64,000 nucleotides of DNA from Phalacrocorax aristotelis (GCF_949628215.1 NW_027441330.1:62001-126000); one strand, 5' to 3'. Shown: positions 18,775 through 32,520, numbered from the stretch's first letter. Notes: generated by a model not told the origin, from the letters alone. Translations and numbers: made by a program.

Positions 18775-18848
18775 GACCAATATAGCCCAGTATGGACTAG
18801 ACCAATATAGCCCAGTATGGACTAGACCAATATAGCCCAGTATGGACT
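18775..18848. repeat. 25-bp tandem repeat, 3 units
   Basis: Same unit as 1624-1722, one copy fewer. Confidence 0.9.
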
Positions 18849-20041
18849 GGAGGGAACTGCGAGGGAACCGCGAGAGAACCCCACAGAACAAACCATGGGG
18901 CACGAGAAGGCAGAGAATTAAGAATTAGGGACAGGGAGCCAGAAAAAAAAAAGAAAAAAACCAAAGGGAGACAGAGAGCAAAAGGAATCGCAATGCGTAC
19001 GGAGAGAAGAGAGAAACAATTCTAGCATAGGGTCACGGGGGAGCCAGGGACAGCAAGATGGAGAAAGGACAGAAGCTACAGGCTACAGGGCAGAGAGGGA
19101 AGAATTAATGAATAGACACAGAGAGATGGGCAGAAAGACATGGAGAAAGGCTAAAGATCACACGGCCTACAGGGAAGAGAGAAGAGAGGGAGGAATTTTA
19201 AAAACAGGGGCAAGAAGCCAGAGAGAGGGAGAGAGAAGCAACAATAAAATGGGGACAAGCCACAGGGCAGCGAGGAGGGAATCAATGAATAAGAACACGA
19301 GACCAAAGAGAACACAATGTAGAATGGAAAAAAGGAACAGCGGCCTACAGGGAAGGAGGAATTAAAGATCAGGGACTGGGAGGCAGACAGAGACACATGA
19401 AGAAACAAGTGGAAAAAAAAAAAAAAACCAACAGCAATGGGCTACAAAGACAGAGAGGGAGGAAATGAGGAAATAAAACATCGCAGCAAGGAGCTGGACA
19501 GAGAGAGATGAGGACAAACAAATAGCACGGGTCCACATGACAGAGAACGTGGAATTAGAACACAGAGAGAGGGAGCCGGACAGAGAGAGAGGCCGAGAGA
19601 AACATCTAGACAGGCTACAGCGGGCAGAGGCAGGAATTAAAACCTAGGGACAGGGAGCTGGACAGAGAGAGATGGAGGTCACAGGGAACAGCGGTGGCTG
19701 CAGGAAGAACAGGAATTCATGAATAGGGCAAGGGAGCTGGACAGAGAAGAACTCAGAAAGGCAAGAACAGTAGCAGGGTACAGAGCAGAGAAGACGAATT
19801 AAAAAGCACGGGGGGAGCGTTGAGGCAGACAGAGAGAGATTAAGAAAAAAGTCACGGGCTACGTGGCAAAGCAGGAGGAATTCAGAAACGAGGATGGGAA
19901 CCAAGGGAGAGTGTGCTGGTGAAGGATAACGGGCATTAAAAGTGAGGGACGGGGAGCTGGGAAAAGCGAGGCAGAGAAAAACAGAATCACAGAGAGAATC
20001 ACACAAAGCCAAAAAAGAAGAAACTGAACAACAGGAACAGG
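18849..20041. repeat. Purine-rich ~81-bp minisatellite, uninterrupted copy
   Basis: Orthologue of 1723-2406 joined to 8932-9442, without the young provirus. CACGG at 19526-19530 is the empty target site. No gene. Confidence 0.85.
19526..19530. other. Pre-integration (empty) site of the young ERV
   Basis: AATAG-CACGG-GTCCAC: the left flank equals 2397-2406 and the right flank equals 8932 onward, with CACGG present once. Confidence 0.93.
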
Positions 20042-20619
20042 TGTAACCAAAGCGATGAAATCAACCAACCAGAGACGGTGTTCCATTACGGGAACATGGA
20101 GCGTACCAATCAGCGCACCTGTCGATCTGCATTTTAGTGCCTAGGCGATCGTTAATGTCAGCAGAACAACAGACAACATGCTTCTGTCAGAAAAGGATGA
20201 CAAAACGCGGTTTCGCTTAGCGGACTGAGAAAACTAGCCAAGACTGCCAAGAGTAAGAGCCGAGAAGCTAAAAGGTAATTCCGGCAGGGGGAGATCGCGA
20301 CCACCGACTCACAGACCACCACCGACCCAAGTAACACCACCTACTCAGAAGAGAACAACGGAAGAGGACAACCGAGCCTGCGCAGTGATTGACATACGGA
20401 ACGAGCAAGTTTGTACCCATCGCTAGACAAGACAATAATGACTATGTATGAGTATGTAAAATTTTCATCTACAAATTGTACAGGAAAGGTGCGTGAGGTA
20501 CGCACGCCAGGAGGAGCGATCCCCCGTGCATCCGGCGCCGTGAATATAGAATGCCTGCTCTTTAATACTAAATTGGTGTTGAGGAGTCGTTTCCGATTTT
20601 AACGCGTTTTTCGGTAACA
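20042..20619 (+). repeat. 5' LTR of provirus C
   Basis: Same length and sequence type as 9443-10020, including AATATA in place of the polyadenylation hexamer. Confidence 0.88.
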
Positions 20620-21040
20620 GTTTTGGCACCCCAGGTGGGAACCTGCTTTTGAATCTCGACGGATGCGTGGGATCGTGGGACCTGCAGCCGGCCCCGAGGA
20701 ATTCTCCGGGAGAGCTTCCGATCCCCGGGCCAGAGAATTCTGAGCAAGATCCCCTGGATTGAGGTAAACAAGGCATTCTTTGAAGAAGAAACTTAGGTAG
20801 AATAATACGTGGGGTTAGTTTCCCACATAGGATAGGATAGCGGGTTTGAGTCCCACAGGCCTGCCCGTAAGGCGCGGCGAAAGCCACGCAGGGTCGGGGC
20901 CAAGAGGTGCCTCGGTTGGTAAGTCTCTGCTAGGCGAAAGCCTGTGGAGCGGGACCTGAGGGTAGGGGAGTCTTCAACAGGGGGTTGAAGTCTCCAGGGA
21001 TATCTAGCAGGGGGCTACAGATCCCAGTGGCAGATTTCCA

Positions 21041-21971
21041 GTGAGACCTCTAACGGGGGTTGGAGTCCCTCTGACTAGTAGTTGTGATAGTGCACTATCA
21101 CAACTACTAGTCGACTGGGAGACGGGAGCATTACTGAGTAGGAAACCTATCCCACAGAGAACACCTTTGCGATGTATTTTGAAGCACTGGAAAGACGTCG
21201 GGGGCGGTGACCCACTAACTCGGAAACCATTAATTGAATATTGCAATCATTGGTGGCCAACGTATCAATTGGAAGGTGGGCACAAATGGCCAGAACATGA
21301 GACATTGCAATATCGTACCATCTTGCAATTAATGTTGTTTTGTAAAAAGGGAAGGCAAACGGGAAGAAGTGGCATATGTTGATTTGTTCTTTACACCGTG
21401 GAATCATCCCGAGCAGCAGAAACAGCGTGAGGTATGTCCACAAGATTCTACGGCAATGTTTCTGAAAAGAGGAAAACGTGGTGAGAACTTGAAAGAGTGT
21501 TGCTCTACTTGTGATACTGGATACTTCGCTTGATGAAACTGACAAGAAAATAGTACTGAATACAGCCAGAAGGCAGGTGCAGGGAGCACATGCTAACGGG
21601 AATTTACAGAGAACAATGAATAAGAATTTTCCATCTACAAATCCCGAGTGGGACCCTAATCAGCCAGGACCCAGGGGAATGTTGACTAGATGTCAGAGAG
21701 AGATTTTATTTGGAGTAAGACAAGCAATGCCAAAAGCAATAAATTGGTCAAAATTTATGAAGTGAGACAAGAATTAAGTGAGTCCCCTTCAGCCTTTATG
21801 GAAAGACTGAAGGTGACCACCAGAAAATATACTCATTTGAACCCAGAAAAACCAGAAAAAGCAATTCAGCTGGTCTCTATATTCATAAGACAATCAGCCC
21901 CAGATGGGGGCGGGGGGAGAGAAAACAACCTTCAGAAACTAGAACAACCTGAATCCAGAGATCTGGGTTAA
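21041..21971 (+). pseudogene. gag: gag remnant, provirus C
   Basis: Same three broken pieces as in copy B, with the same interruptions, so the damage predates the duplication. Confidence 0.7.
21073..21112. repeat. Perfect 40-bp palindrome (C)
   Basis: Identical to 10474-10513. Confidence 0.95.
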
Positions 21972-22039
21972 ATGCTTGAAGTAGCTTGGCATGAAGGAGA
22001 CCAGGGGAATCAACCCTAGCTGAACACCTGGTTACACTG

Positions 22040-25028
22040 AAGCTACGGAATGAAGAAATAGAATTTTTGGTAGATACGGGAGCCACTTATTTGGTATTGA
22101 ATACACGTGAAGAGAAATTTGATCATAAATCAGTAGATGTTGCTAGCGCAACAGGGCAAAGAAAAATTAGCCCCTCTCAGAGCCATTAAAGTTTAAATTG
22201 GAGAAGCAATGGGCAACTCACCAGTTTCTGCATATGCCTGAATGTCCACTGCCTCTGTTATGACGAGATCTATTAGGTCAATTAGATGCTCAAGTAACTT
22301 TTAAAGATGGAGAGATTAAATCACTAATACCAGAATCAAAAGCCACAGAGGCGAGAGCGTTTATGTTACAGGATTCCTCCAGGGAGGAACGGGTTCCCGA
22401 GGAAGTGGAAAACGTAGTAATTCCTTTGGTTTGAGCGAGCGGAGCTCCGGAGCGATCTAAGTGGGCAGAGCCGGTAAAAGTAACCTTAAAGCCTGGAGCC
22501 AAGCCCGTAAGACAAAAACAATACCCTATTAAGCGAGAGGCTCGAAAAGGATTACAGAAGTTAATTATAAAATTTTTCAGAATATGAGCTTTTAGTGGAA
22601 TGTGAATCAGAATATAGTACTCCTGTGTCGCCAGTAAAGAAATCTAGAGGCAAAGAGTATTAGCTAGTTCACCATTTAAGGGCTATAAATCAGGTGGTCC
22701 AAGATATACATCCGGTAGTAGCTAATCCATACACTTTACTGACCTCTTTTAAAGGAGGAGCATAAATGGTTTACTGTACTAGATTTGAAGGACGCCTTCT
22801 TTTGCATACCTCCAGGCATAAAAAGTCAAAGCCTATTTGCTTTGCAATGGGAAAGCCCCACCACAGAATGAAAGACACAGCTACCATGGACCGTACTTCC
22901 ACAAGGATTTAAAAATAGTCCTACGATACTTGAGACTCAGCTGGCAAAAAAAAATTAGAGATATAGAAAAAACAGAACCCAGGGAGAGGCATCTTGTTAC
23001 AGAATGCGGATGACATTCTGATAGCGGCACAAAGTAAAGAAAAATGTTTTGAAATTTTTAAATTTTCTGGGCCAAGGAAGATGCGGAGTTTCCAGAAACA
23101 AAACCCAAATAGGAAAAGAAGCAGCCATTTATTTAGGATTTGAAATATCTCAAAGACAAAGACAATTAGAAAGTGAAAAGAAAGAAACTATTTGTCAAAT
23201 TCCCGAACCTAGCAGCCCGAAGGAACTGAGAGCTTTTCTGAAAACAATGAAATAGCATCAGCTCTGGATTCTGAACTATAGACTGTATGTAAAACCATTA
23301 TTTGAGGCATTGAAAGACTCAAAAGGATAAATATTTAACCTGGACGCCCGGATGCCAAACGGCATTCAAAGAACTGAAAAGAGCCTCGATGATGGCCCCT
23401 GCATTAGGCCTACCTGATTTCGCTAAACCTTTTCAGTTGTTTGTCCACGAAAGACAACATTTAGCCCTTGGAGTGCTGACACAGCGACTGGGAACCTGGA
23501 AGAGACCTGTGGGCTACTTCTCCAAACAACCTGACCACGCGAGTAAAAGATGGCCTAGGTGTTTACGGGCAGTAGCAACGACAGCGCTGCCGATCCGGGA
23601 AGCCCCAAAGTTAACAATGGGACAGAAGATGACAGTATATGTCCCGCACATAGCGGTGACTGTTTTAGAACAAAAGGGGGGTCGTTGGCTATCCCTTAGC
23701 AGAATGTTGAAATATCAAGTTGTTCTGTTAGAACAAGACGATGTGGAATCGAAGACTACTGCTATACTGAATCCTGCTATGTTTTTAACAACAGAAAACC
23801 TTACGGACAATTTAGAACACGATCGCTTGCTAACTATTGAACAAGTCTATTCCAGCAGACCAGACCTGAGACACAAACCTCTGGGAAAATCCTGATCTGG
23901 AGTTGTTTACAGATGGAAGAAGCTCTGGGCGAGAAGAGAAGCGAATGGCCGGATATGCTGTCGTTATCGCCGCCGAGGGAATGGAGTCAGGGGTGCTGCC
24001 TGCAAACACCTCAGCACAGAAAGCAGTATTGGTAGCATTGAAGCGAGCTCTGCGAATGGCAGAAGGACAAAGGATAAATATCTAGACTGATTCCAAACGT
24101 GCATTTGGTGTGATCCACGATCATGGAGCTATTGGGAAGGAGAAAGGACTGCCATCAGCCCAAGAATCATCAATACAGCATAAAGAAGAAATTCTCCAAC
24201 TTCCGGAAGACGTGCAGAAACCAAAAGAAGTGGCGGTAAAGCGTTGCAAAGCTCATCAATTTGGCCAGACGGCTGTAAACATAAGCAAACGACTGACCGA
24301 TAAAGCTGCAAAGAGGACTGCAGAGCAAGGTATCCTTGCACTAGTACCAGTAAAACAGATCAGAATTCCAAAGTTGAAACCGAGATATAATAAATTGGAT
24401 GAGCAATTAGCAGAACAATTGGAAGCATCACAAAACACAGAGAGATGGTAGGTAACACCAGAAAAACAAGTAATAACAACAACCACCCCACAAGTTATGA
24501 CAGAACTTGCAAAAGAAAACCATGAGCAAACACATTAGGCTGTAGGCGCTACGGTTTTGAGTTTAAAAACATCTGTAGCGTGTGTAGGCACGACAAGAAT
24601 AGTTAAACCCATAGTAGCTAAGTGTCCAATCTGTCCTAGAAATAATCCCCTGAACCAAAGGAAACAACCTTTAGGAGTAACAAAACAAAAAATTCTCCCG
24701 GAAATTATTAGCAAATTAAGTTCTCTGAGTTACCCAGACAAAATAGATAGAGCAGTATTTGTCAGTGCTGATTGACAAATTTTCTAGATGGCCAGCAGCT
24801 TTCTCGTGCTGCACCGACAAAGCTAGAGTAGTAGTTAAAACGTTGCTGAAGGAAATAATAACAAGATTTAGAGTGCCAACGGGAATGTCCTCTGATAGAG
24901 CACCACATTTTTTTGCAGAGGTACTTCAACAAATTAATAAAATTTTGGGTAGAAAATGGGACCTGCATACACCCTGGAGACCACAATCAAGTGAAAAATT
25001 TCAGAACATGAAGCAAACACTAAACTGA
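22040..25028 (+). pseudogene. pol: pro-pol remnant, provirus C
   Basis: Same broken protease, RT, RNase H and integrase pieces as 11441-14429, with the same stops. A few private changes occur, for example CCAAGATT to ACAAGATT near 24860 in the integrase piece. Confidence 0.82.
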
Positions 25029-25102
25029 CATAGTGGAATATTATTGATCTAGGATGGAAGTATTGAGAAAATTATTATTTCAGAACTTCCAAACAGGGGA
25101 AA

Positions 25103-25665
25103 TGTAACCAAAGTGATGAAATCAACCAGAGACGGTGTTCCATTACGGGAACATGGAGCGTACCAATCAGCGCACCTGTCGATCTGCATTTTAGTCCCTA
25201 GGCGATCATTAATGCGAACAGAACAACAGACAACGTGCTTCTGTCAGAAAAGGATGACAAAACGCGGTTTCGCTTAGCAGACTGAGAAAACTAGCCAAGA
25301 CTGCCAAGATTAAGAGCCAAGAAGGTAAAAGGTAATTCCGGCAGGGGGAGATCGCGACCACCGACTCACAGACCACCACCGACCCAAGTAACAGAAGAGA
25401 ACAACGGAAGAGGACAACCGAGCCTGCGCAGCGATTTACATACGGAACGAGCAAGTTTGTACCAATCAGCAGACAGGACAATAATGAATATGTATGAATA
25501 CGTAAAACATTGATCTACAAATTGTACGGGAAAGGTGCGTGAGGTACGCACACCAGGAGGAGCGATCCCCCGTGCATCCGGCGCCGCGAATAAAGAATGC
25601 CTGCTCTTTAATACTAAATTGGTGTTGAGGAGTCGTTTCCGATTTTAACGCTTTTTTCGGTAACA
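25103..25665 (+). repeat. 3' LTR of provirus C
   Basis: 563 bp, diverged along its whole length from the 5' LTR. It carries GCAGCGATTTACATACG where the 5' LTR has GCAGTGATTGACATACG, and AATAAA near 25590. Confidence 0.88.
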
Positions 25666-26394
25666 CAGGGAGTCAGATCAAGAGAGCCAGAGAACAACAA
25701 AACACCGACAGGCTACAGGACAGAGCAGGAGGAAAAAAAAAAAAACGGAGCCAGAGCCAGGCAGAGAGAGGCGGAGAAAGAAAAAGGAGCCACAGGCTAC
25801 AGGACAGAGAGAGGGAGGACTGAAAAGATGGGGAGGCAGGGAGACACTCAGAGCGAGATGGAGAAAGAAGGTGCGGGGGGGGGGGGGGGGCGCAAAAAAA
25901 AAAAGTAAATTTTGCAGCAGGTAAGGAAAGAGAGGGGGCCGGGGGAGAGACAGGGAGGGCCCAGGACGCACAAGAGAGGCAACGGGGCCCCAGTGGCCCA
26001 GGACTCACCGCGACTCTCGCTCTCAGCGCTGCTGGCACAATTTAGCCGTTCAGATGCTTCTTTCCCCTCCTCTCCTCCCTGCCTCTTCTGCAGCTCCAGA
26101 CTCTAGGCCGTCCTCCACCTGAAGAGAATACGTGGGTGTCTTACAGCTCTTACCAGATGAGGCTTCCTAGGCACGTAGCCTAGCTCGCCCGTGCTGGAGC
26201 TGGGGGCAGGCGCACGGGGCAAGGGGGGCCAGGGGAGGCTGAGGGGGAGCTCTGGTGAGCTGGGGAGTCGGCCATCTTCTGCACCCAGAAGCTGCAGGGG
26301 GAAAAGGTCATCATCCTTTCCTCCTCCTTTCCCTCTTCCCTTCTATCAGCTCCCGGGTAACTCCTAGGGCTGCCCTCACCCGCTCGCCTTTAGC
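25666..26394. other. Partial duplicated flank after provirus C
   Basis: Matches 15078-15611, then jumps to sequence like 16201 onward. The join is at a shared GTGC (26192-26195). Beyond about 26235 it is clearly more diverged from the other copies and then loses similarity. Confidence 0.75.
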
Positions 26395-29300
26395 ATACCA
26401 GAAGCCTGCCTCGGCGGGTCATTTGAAGCTTCCCATCCCACCAGCCCCAGTAGTACAGGCACACAAGGAGACACCCCTGCACCCACCAAAGGGGCTCGCT
26501 CACCTCGCCGGCAGCCCTAGGCCTCACCCGACACAGGGAATCGTGTCCGACACACCACCACGCTGCAGCAAGAGCAGAGGAGGCCTTTCCTTACCAGGAA
26601 GCAGCAACGAGCACGGCGGCATCACCTCGCAGGCACCGCAGCATCGCAGGGCTGTTACCTGCGGAGAGAGCAATGGGGATCACAGGGACGCCACCGCGCG
26701 TGCGCGGCTCCCGGGCTCAGTACCCAATTCTGGTCGCTGGGCAGCAGCATTATCTGAATTACTCTTCTCGATTAATACCATCCAGAAACCGTAACTTGGC
26801 TGCATCCACAGAGCTTCTATTCCTCTGCACCTTTCCCCCTCGCAGCCCCAGCAGCGCCGTTCATTGCCTCTGCACCAAACAGCAAAGTGTCTCGAGGGAG
26901 GAGAAGCAGCACAGCAAACCTGGGGAACAAGGTTGGGTTCCCACCCCCGCAGAATAAGCCCCAGGAACTGCTTGTAGGCATGTGGCATCAGGGTTGTGAT
27001 CGGGTTTTGGTTTGGTTTTCTTTTTTTTTCCCCCGCCTTCTTTACATAATGTAATAATTGGGGTTGCTTTTCCAAACTACTGAGTTCTGTGGGGATTTTT
27101 TGTGCTTTTGCCCTACAAAAAATGGTCATTTTCACTTTCGGTTTTGTGCATGAGAATGGTTGGTGGGTGCTTTTAGGTTGTTGTTCCTTCCCCCCACCCC
27201 CTTTTTTTTTTCCTTTCCAGCCGCACAAATCCAGCTGGAGTTGGCTTTCCCAGAAGCCCCAAGTTGTTTTCTTTCCACCAGAATTCTTCCTGTATTTTCA
27301 CCCCTCATTGCAGGCCCAGAGTAAGGGGTTTGAGGTATTTTTGTGCCCAGGCAGCAGCTCCCAGGCTGCATAAGCAGCCCCACAGGGGGAAGTCCCCGTT
27401 TGAGGGAATCGGCCCCAAATTGGGATGGGAAAGTGAAGAGAAGGAGAAAAAACCCTGAATAACCTGAAAAAGAACACCTACTCCAGCCCACCAAGCACCG
27501 GTCACCTTGCCTGACTCACCTCCAGGGCCCACATCACGCTCGGCTCATCGCTTAGCACCCTCAGATCACAAAAAAAAAAAAAAGAGTAAAACCCATAATG
27601 GAGCCCTATAGCCATCAGTCACATCTTCCCTCCAGTACTACACACAGACTCACCTTCTTACAGCGCTCCCCTGGGCTCTCCTCCGTTGCCCTGCACGACT
27701 CATCCATCTGCACCTGGAAAAACAGCGTTACTGAACAAGTCACCTGGAGGCACAGCAACAGCTTAACCATTCCACAGCTCTTGTGCCCACGTAGGAATAC
27801 CATCTAGAGCCCAACTACAGCCTGCCGTTAAAGGAAATGCATTAAATCAAACGTTAAGCCCTCGCACATACAAGCCGGAACAGCAAAAACACGGCACGCT
27901 CGCGCACCCAGGGCGCAGCCCGACGGAGGTCCACGCGCACCTCGCCGGTTTGATGCAGAGCCACCCAGCATCCCTGCGAGCACAGCTGCAGGCGCAACAG
28001 CAGTTTCACCTACACCCATCTCGGCACGCAGCGCTTCTGAAGCTTTAAGCTGAAAGCCCTACCTTGACGCTTGGCCACACTAGAAGCGAGCCGTAGCTAG
28101 GACTCCACAGAAACACAGCAACACAAATTGCACACCCACAGCGGCGACAGCCTTGCAACTACTTAGACCAGGAACAACAGAGGAAAGTAAAACGGCTTCA
28201 TCACCCGCACAGGAAAAGCGGCAGACAGAGGCAAAGGGTCAGCATTCATAGCCCTTACAGAACACAGGCGTTCTCTCTCCTTCCATTCCTAAACCCATCC
28301 CTTAGGTCTAAATATCGCAGCCCTGCTGTGGCAATAGCGAGAGCGGGGAACGAGAGCCCTGCCGCCGGCCATTTGTGCGGCAGGACACAAAAACAGAGGG
28401 ACATGTTTTGCCACACACAACCCTGAATCTCCTGAAAAGTTATGTTTACCAAAAATAGGCATTTGGAACATATTGCCAAAAACAAAACATTCGGCAATAA
28501 AACTTTTATGTGTTTGACACCCGCACATTTTTTGGGAACTTGCTATTTGCTTCCTGGTTTTGCTGGTCTTCCCTCAGAAGTTCTACCTGCAGCCAAGTTA
28601 TTCCCACCCGCCCGACCGGTTCAAGCATTCACCTTCCTGGTATTACCAGCACATTGAGACACAGGCGAGGAACTTAACTGCTCTTCTAAAACTATCCAAA
28701 TGACAATTACAGCCCTGAAAGAGGAGTGGAAGAGAAGAACAGGAGAGATCAGGCAGCAAAAATGCTCTGCAGGCTGCTGCCAGCCAACACTGCACTCTTT
28801 TGTTAAAGCCACCCCGCCCCCCCAAATGCAAACAAAAAAACCCCCCATGACTTCATGAAGTGCGTGGGTTTTTTTTCTTTTCAGTAGTCCTTTTGGAGCT
28901 CATCCCTGTCTCAGCATCTTGTCTTGTCAGAGCATGAAGTGCAGATGATCTGTATCCCGATGACATTTGCATGGGATGAATACATTTTCAGAAATAGACC
29001 CGATCCGTGAGACTCCTGTCACCTTTGTGGTTTTAATAATCGTAACTCAATTTTATCGACTGACACACTTGTGAGAAAACTAATTAACTTGAAACGTAGC
29101 CTCTCCTCGGGGAAAAAATGTGTTAGACACCAAATGAAACCGATTCAGAGCTCCAAACCACGATGGAGCCGATAGAGCTGTTGTGACTTAGTTTGTATGT
29201 TTAATTAATTGGTTAATAACTCTTCTAAGCAGCGCAGAATGAAGAGCTGGACCCAAAGAGGGTGCGCTGCGCTGGATCCAAAAAGCACCCTTCCTCCAGA

Positions 29301-29699
29301 GACCCGCCTCAGGTGGCGAGTTCGCTCTGGTGCATGCCGGCCTCCCGAACTTCGGGGTCCGATGTGACCGGACCCCCACCTCCGGGGAGGGTCCTCGTAC
29401 CCTGCCCAACCCTTGCTTTCCCCTGCAGCCCCCGATGCCCCCACGCCACCCCCACAAGCAGCCAAACCGGCTTCTGCTTTTGGCCCCCAAACCAGCTCAC
29501 TTTGGGACCGGTTCTGAGCCAAAAAGCCCAGCTGCTGAGCCTGTTCTCAAGTCCCAAAAGCGCAGCACTTGACCTCTGCTCCTCAGCCCAAAACCACACC
29601 ACTTAGTCCCCTCGCTCAGGCCTTCAAAACGCACGACTCGATCTGTTTCAGGGCCCCGGCGTCAGCCACAGGAGCCTGCTCTCAAGGCCCAGGAACAGA
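26395..29699. other. Single-copy sequence, no gene recognised
   Basis: Mixed-composition DNA with T-rich and A-rich runs (27017-27040, 27200-27225, 27570-27585). A 60-bp island at 27944-28005 matches block A (248-308) and marks a deletion breakpoint. No frame has recognisable protein similarity; a noncoding RNA gene or intronic sequence is possible. Confidence 0.5.
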
Positions 29700-30930
29700 A
29701 GAGCTGTGCTCTCCACGCTCAGGGACCAAACCAGCTGAGCCTGGCTGCGTCCCGGCCCCCTCCGCAGTCCCCACGGGCAACGCTCAGGGCCGCGGAGAGC
29801 GCAGCCACCCCGCAGCCCTGCACCCCCACGGCCCACGCGGGCACTGTCGGGGAGGCCTTGGGAACTGAACTGCGCGGGCCCGGCCCCGCACCCCGGCGGG
29901 GCAGCCCAGCACCGGCCCGGCAGCGCTTTCTTCCTGCTCTCGCAGGCCTCGTTTCCCCGGCAGCGCCGGGCCCGCACCCCAACCCCACAGGGGGCCGGGC
30001 CCAGCCCGCCTCCAGCAAACCGCGGCGGCAGCAGCCGGGGTCCCTGCCTGCCTCGCGGGCAAGGGGGGACCCGCCCGGCACCGCAGGAGCCCCCGCCGGG
30101 GTCGCCGCCGCCGCCGCCAGACCCCGACGAGGAGCAGTCGAGAGCCGGGTGGGGCTGCCCCTACTCCCCGGGGACGGGCACGGGCTCGGCCCCAAAACCC
30201 AACCACCGACCCACGACAGCGCTCGGCCCGGGGCCGCTGCTGCCCGCACCCCGCCGCCCCCCCGGGGGCTCCGCGGACCGGGAGACCCCACAGCCCAAAC
30301 CCGCCGACCCACAGCGCGCCCGGCCATGCGGCTCCTCACCTGCCCCCCGGCGCGGCTCCGGCTGCCCCACGGCCCGGCACGGAGCCGAACCCGGCCACCG
30401 GACCATCCGCCAACCCCCCCAACCCCCGGACGCTCCGGGACGGTTCTCGTCCCTTTTCGCTCTGACGCCTCGAGCCGAGCCGGCCCCGCTCCTCCGAGCT
30501 ACCGGCGGTGCCCGCTCTGCTGCTCGGGGCCGGGCCCTGTTCTCGCCCGGACGCGAGAAGCCGCTCCGGGGTCTTCTCGGTGCGTCCAGCCCCGTGCCGT
30601 GCCGGAGCGGGGAGAGCCGGGTACGAGCGCGGAGCCCTGGGGCAGGGGTTGCCCCAGTGCCGCCGACGGTGTGTGGGGGGGTGTCGTCGTCCCCCGCCCC
30701 ACGCGGGGGGCGCACACACGGTACACCCGCGGGCAGGGGCATCCCCGGGGAGCCGTGCGGCCGGGCTGCGCCGTAGGAGGGGAAGGTGATGTTGGTTTCC
30801 CATTTTCCCCGCAAACTGATCCTCCCCCCCGGCCCCCCTTTCCCGCGCGTTACAGCCCGCGAAAAAGCTTTTAACAACCCGATCGACAACACTCCCTTTA
30901 TCCCTCTTCCAGCAGCAGCAGCAGCAGCAG
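29700..30930. promoter_or_regulatory. CpG island in single-copy region, with (CAG)7
   Basis: Very GC- and CpG-rich, probably a promoter island. A minus-strand donor-like GGCAG|GTGAGGAGC sits at about 30332-30345, and seven CAG units at 30910-30930. Long open frames on both strands follow from the GC content; none is a protein I recognise. Confidence 0.5.
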
Positions 30931-31280
30931 CGAGAGATTAAGGCAACTGCAGCAGAGGGGAGGAAGGCAAGGAGAGCCTTTTCAAGCAAGGGCAGGACAA
31001 AATGCACGGCGTGGACAGGCACAGGAGAGGCTGCATTATCTGGAAAGCACAACGCCTGCCCAAGGGCAGAAAATAAGGAACGAATTGTTTCCAAGGAGCT
31101 GCAGCAGACGAATCACCTTTTTCTTTATTGCACTCCTGCCCTTTGTTATCCAAAGCGATAGGCTTCACCACCGGGCAGAAAATAGCTGCCTAGATTTACA
31201 CGGACAACCAGAAACAATCAAGCCACCCAGCAAGAAGTTCGCAGCAGAGGTATAACCCATCAGCAGCTAAAACATTTGTT
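30931..31280. other. Single-copy sequence before block A3
   Basis: Nothing recognised. Its last bases contain GTT (31278-31280), which forms one edge of the deletion seen in the other A copies. Confidence 0.5.
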
Positions 31281-32520
31281 ACGCAGGCACAACTAGGCAC
31301 TAAACAAAGGCTTTCCAACTCTGGAGGTCTAGAACAGGTAGACATTAGCACAGAAGCACAAGGGGCTCCGTCACACTGCACAAATCTCCCCGTGCCTACA
31401 CACGCACACGTTCAGAAGTTAGTTATCAGAAAACGCCCGACTCAGCCATTTGCCACAGTCACGAGACTCACGACATGACACACGAGGTGGGCTCAGAGTT
31501 TTAAGGCAAGAAATACCTCCCCCACCCCCCACCAGAGATCTTTCAGGCTCCAGACCTGCCATCTCCCCGCACCAAACGTAACCGGCCAAAGGCTTTCAGG
31601 TGACCCAAAACACAGTACACAAAAAATAACCGGGGAGAGCCCTACATTGTGGAAAAGCGAACGATGCCCGACCGGGGCTTCTCTGCGGGGCCCGGCCCCC
31701 GCCCCGCCCCCGGCCCGACCCGCACGGAGATACCCCCCGGCCCGCGCCAGGCCTCACCTCACACGGAGACCCACCCGCTGCCCGAACTCACCCACCAGCG
31801 CTCTCCGGCCCCCGGACACGGCCGCGCTGCTCTCTCAGGCGGCTGCCGCAGGCGAGGCTCGGGCACCGCCAGGCCTCCAGGCGTCCCGAGGGGCTGCCGG
31901 CCACCGCAGGGGATGGCTGCCGGCGGCCGGACCGCCGCGGCGCTCCCCGCCCAGCTCCGAGCAGGCTCCGCCGGCCGCGGGCTTCCCACGCCGGGCCGCA
32001 GAGGGGCCCCGGCACCGCACAGGGACGCCTCGCGACCCGGCCGCCACACGCACCGGCCCTTCGGCCTCCACACGCACCGCTCCCGCCCCCGCTCCGACGC
32101 GCCGCGCACGCGCCACCGGAAGCCCGAGCCCCGCGGGGCGGCCCTTAAAGGGCGGCCGGAAGGAACGGCCCCCACCGGCCCCGCCCCCCGCGCCGGACCG
32201 CCCCCGCGCCCAGCCGGTGAGCGCCAGCGCCCCCTGCTGGCCGGGCCGCGCTCAGCTCGCGAGGGCGCCGAGGGCCGGGCGGGGCGGGGCGGGACGCGCC
32301 GGCTCGGGGCCAGCGCCTTCTCGGGGCGAGCGGGAAACCCCTGCGGGCCCCGGTCACGGCCGGCCAGAGCCGCGCGCCCTCCGAGAGCTGCTGAACGGGG
32401 CTGCCGCTCGTGACACATACCGAGCCGTCTGCGACGGGAGCGGGCAGAGGAGGAAGAGGCCGGCGGCCGCGGGGCCTGGCCGCAGGCGGGGGGGGGGGGG
32501 CTGGGGCCCGGGGGGCCGCC
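31281..32520. repeat. CpG-island duplicon A, copy A3 (5' part separated)
   Basis: Matches A1 from about 309 onward. It is more diverged than the other copies at 31500-31780, including a region rewritten around 31690-31780. It retains the CTTAAAGG segment, the CTCF-like core and the conserved minus-strand GTGAGT (31791 down to 31786). Confidence 0.85.
32224..32242 (-). promoter_or_regulatory. CTCF-like core motif (A3)
   Basis: Identical to 1206-1224 in sequence and orientation although the surrounding block is the most diverged of the four. Confidence 0.6.

Larger units (their letters stand above)
20042..25665 (+). mobile_element. Decayed class I provirus, copy C
   Basis: Same element as 9443-15077 (offset 10599 over most of its length), with the same flanks and CAGG repeat (20038-20041, 25666-25669). 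Differs from copy B by scattered substitutions. Confidence 0.9.

Noticed and set aside
17767..18810. 347-residue open frame with SSLTVPSQFPH repeats
   Set aside because: It reads through the CpG island and the 11-bp minisatellite. The sister copy with five units encodes nothing equivalent.
29719..30892. Long open frames in the 30-kb CpG island
   Set aside because: Same reason: compositional frames on both strands without recognisable domains.
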